Assembly (NCBI GenBank): GCA_023255165.1
Contig: JALRJD010000299.1
Location: 1-15,061 of the forward strand
Reading direction: 5' to 3'
DNA: 15,061 nt
DNA from: Porticoccaceae bacterium
GTDB lineage: Bacteria; Pseudomonadota; Gammaproteobacteria; Pseudomonadales; Porticoccaceae
The translations under genes and the position numbers were made by a program. The notes beneath the pieces were generated by a model. That model saw only the letters and a list, made by a program, of their open reading frames with translations. It ran no database searches and had not been told where the DNA came from. Below are positions 13,132-15,061 of this stretch, piece after piece; the first letter of the stretch is position 1, and each line of letters begins with the position of its first letter.

Positions 13132-14988
13132 TTAACGCTCAATATCCGCATCGTTGCGCAGGGCTGCCTGTACTGCCTGCATTTCACGGCTGCTTGCAGA
13201 GGAGATACCCGCATAGCTCAAACTGGCGCGCTGCTCTTTACTCAGCTTGCTACTATCGCCAGCTTCAACACCGGTTAACGCCAACACCACAAAGTCGCCA
13301 CTGCGGGTGTAGAAGCTTTCGATAAGGTCTTCTTTTGCCGTTGCTGGCAATTGGAAGACAAAGCGTTTGATTTCATTGTTAACGCCGCCGGTGCTGCGCT
13401 TGGCATCCATTACCACCTGCCAGTCGAGGCCCTCGCTCTTGGCCACCGCTTCGATCTGATCACCGGTTTGGATTCGCGCCAACAGCCCGGCGCCCTGCTC
13501 TGCGAGTTTGGCGCGGGCCAACTCATCGCTAAGTGACGCCACAACCGTTGCCTTTACTTCGGCCAGCTGTTTCTGGCGCGCGGGGATATGCTTGTTGAGC
13601 TTGAGCACAACGTAGCGGTCATCACCCAGTTCCAGTACTTCGCTGGCATAGTTATCTTCCAGCACTTCCGCGCTAAACGCGGCTTTAACCACCGCGGGAG
13701 CAGCGGCCATGCCAGCGCCACCGGCACGAGAAAATGGCTCTGACGTCTCAGCCTTGAGTTCGAGGTCTGTGGCGATCTCGGCCAGGCTTTCAGCGTTATA
13801 GCTAAGCTCTTTCAACTTCGCCAGCTTCTCAACCAGCCAGGATTCCGCCTGCTCGGCGATCAGGTCCTGCTCAATGCGAGCGCGCTCGCTGTCGAAATCG
13901 ACGCTCTGTTGCTGAATATCGAGCAATTTGATCAGGTGAGTGCCGCTGTCGGTTTTAACCGGCGCTGACACTTCGCCAACCTGAAGTCCGGCCAGAGCGG
14001 CCTCAAAGCTCTCAGGGAAGGTGTCGCCAGAGGTATAACCCAGATCGCCACCGAAGTCGGCGGAGCCAACATCCTGTGAATAGGCTTTGGCCAGAGCATC
14101 GAAAGACTCACCCGCCGCCAATTTGCCGCTGATTTCATCCAGCAGCGCCTGATCCGGATCGGTCAGCAAAATATGCGCCGCATGGCGCGAGGTGGTCGCA
14201 TCCAGCGTTGCCAACTGCTCTTCATAGCGTGCGCGCACCTGCTCTTCGCTGATCGGCTGCGCAGCCTGATAGAGCGCGGGGCTGAGTTCAATGTAGTCGA
14301 TGACTACCTGCTCATCAGCCTGATAGCGCTGCTTGTTGGCCTGATAGTAGGCTTCAATCTGCTCGTCGCCAAGCACGACCGAGTCCAGGGCAGGCTGCAG
14401 TGGCAGCGTCAGGTAGTAGTAGTCGCGCTTTTGTTCGGTGATGCTGGCCAACAGATCCAATTCACCGTCGGTTATAAAACCAGAGGTAACAAAGCCGCGG
14501 ACAAACTGTTCAATCAGCAAATCGTCTTTGACCATTTCCAGGAAGGTCGCGCTGGTGTAGCCCTGATTACGGATAGTGTAGAGATAGAGGTCCTGATCGA
14601 AGCGGCCGTCGTCCGATTGAAACGCCGGAGTGCTGAGCAGTAACTTGCTGGTGGTGCGAGACGAGACACCCATGCCACCAGATTTTGCCGCCTGTGAAAT
14701 CAGTTTGCGGCCAATAATATTTTCCACCACCTGCGGGCGGATTAATTCGTCTTCGAGCAACGTGGCATCGAGCCCTTCGTTCTCACGGAGTATGCGGCGC
14801 TTCTCGTTGGTAATCGCCTGGACCACATCCAACTCGGATACTCGCTCGCCATTAACGGTGACTGCTGTATCCGATGCGCTACCGGAGACGGACAGTGAAC
14901 CAATGCCGGAGAAAGCGAAGACAATAGCAATCAGGATGACAATGCCAAACGCTACGCCCTTCATATTATTTCTAAAACTTTCCAACAT
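13132..14988 (-). CDS. ppiD: SurA N-terminal/parvulin-domain periplasmic folding factor PpiD
   Basis: 618 residues, the normal PpiD length. The short N-terminal cytoplasmic segment MLESFRNNMK is followed by one membrane helix (about 11-30). A SurA-like chaperone region spans about 35-190, a parvulin-type prolyl isomerase domain about 266-358 (RHAAHILL, then FGGDLGYTSGDTFPESFEAAL, then VKTDSGTHLIKL), and a further chaperone-like C-terminal region follows. PpiD is anchored in the inner membrane near the Sec translocon and helps outer-membrane and secreted proteins fold as they emerge. In E. coli the isomerase activity is dispensable or absent. The ATG at 14988 is preceded by AGGGCCGGAAAC. In many Gammaproteobacteria ppiD follows hupB, which would lie just outside the right edge; no coding end of it is recognisable in the remaining 73 bases. 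Confidence 0.96.
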   Translation of the reverse strand: MLESFRNNMKGVAFGIVILIAIVFAFSGIGSLSVSGSASDTAVTVNGERVSELDVVQAITNEKRRILRENEGLDATLLEDELIRPQVVENIIGRKLISQAAKSGGMGVSSRTTSKLLLSTPAFQSDDGRFDQDLYLYTIRNQGYTSATFLEMVKDDLLIEQFVRGFVTSGFITDGELDLLASITEQKRDYYYLTLPLQPALDSVVLGDEQIEAYYQANKQRYQADEQVVIDYIELSPALYQAAQPISEEQVRARYEEQLATLDATTSRHAAHILLTDPDQALLDEISGKLAAGESFDALAKAYSQDVGSADFGGDLGYTSGDTFPESFEAALAGLQVGEVSAPVKTDSGTHLIKLLDIQQQSVDFDSERARIEQDLIAEQAESWLVEKLAKLKELSYNAESLAEIATDLELKAETSEPFSRAGGAGMAAAPAVVKAAFSAEVLEDNYASEVLELGDDRYVVLKLNKHIPARQKQLAEVKATVVASLSDELARAKLAEQGAGLLARIQTGDQIEAVAKSEGLDWQVVMDAKRSTGGVNNEIKRFVFQLPATAKEDLIESFYTRSGDFVVLALTGVEAGDSSKLSKEQRASLSYAGISSASSREMQAVQAALRNDADIER

Positions 14989-15061
14989 GTTTCCGGCCCT
15001 TTAATGATAATTTGGTAAATAGTGGTTGATGGTAATTTGCTTGTTGCTCTTATTAACGGAG

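Noticed and set aside
14989..15061. End of hupB upstream of ppiD
   Set aside because: hupB commonly precedes ppiD, but none of the minus-strand frames in these AT-rich 73 bases reads as the HU C-terminus.

Overview
The window looks like a chromosomal segment of a gammaproteobacterium. The evidence is the block mltD / SAM-methyltransferase / rnhA / dnaQ, which follows the Enterobacteria and Pseudomonas order, together with a long HrpA helicase, a PpiD folding factor and an MlaA lipid-transport component. Base composition is moderately GC-rich except for the first ~200 bases. A marine Pseudomonadales/Cellvibrionales-like host is plausible, but that is inference only.

Layout from left to right. 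The first 199 bases hold the AT-rich 3' end of an unrecognised plus-strand gene. It converges on a minus-strand run that reads from right to left. In transcription order the run is: methyltransferase (11148-10282), rnhA, dnaQ, hrpA, then hvfA, hvfB, hvfC, then mlaA, then a fused receiver/PP2C phosphatase with its STAS partner protein (ending at 208). Several neighbouring pairs are only 1-43 bases apart. Gaps of 95-134 bases before hvfA, mlaA and the phosphatase gene suggest separate transcription units. To the right, mltD (11359-13002) runs divergently from the methyltransferase on the plus strand. It converges on ppiD (14988-13132), with a strong hairpin between them.

The most interesting system is hvfABC (2836-4963), a copper-associated RiPP cassette of the HvfABC/bufferin type. 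It comprises a secreted precursor with eight EGKCG motifs, a DUF692 multinuclear iron oxidase and a DUF2063 partner. The oxidase and partner are expected to convert the motif cysteines into a copper-binding heterocycle or thioamide before or during export. The family has been described in Haemophilus influenzae and Caulobacter, so it is not a new class. This example has an eight-site precursor, a visible internal tandem duplication and no adjacent DoxX-family gene.

The other genes are housekeeping or regulatory. rnhA, dnaQ and hrpA cover RNA:DNA hybrid removal, replication proofreading and RNA helicase functions. mltD remodels peptidoglycan and ppiD assists periplasmic protein folding. mlaA maintains outer-membrane lipid asymmetry. 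The PP2C/STAS pair resembles the Pseudomonas RssB-RssC and HsbR-HsbA partner-switching modules. No rRNA, tRNA, CRISPR array, insertion sequence or phage gene was seen.
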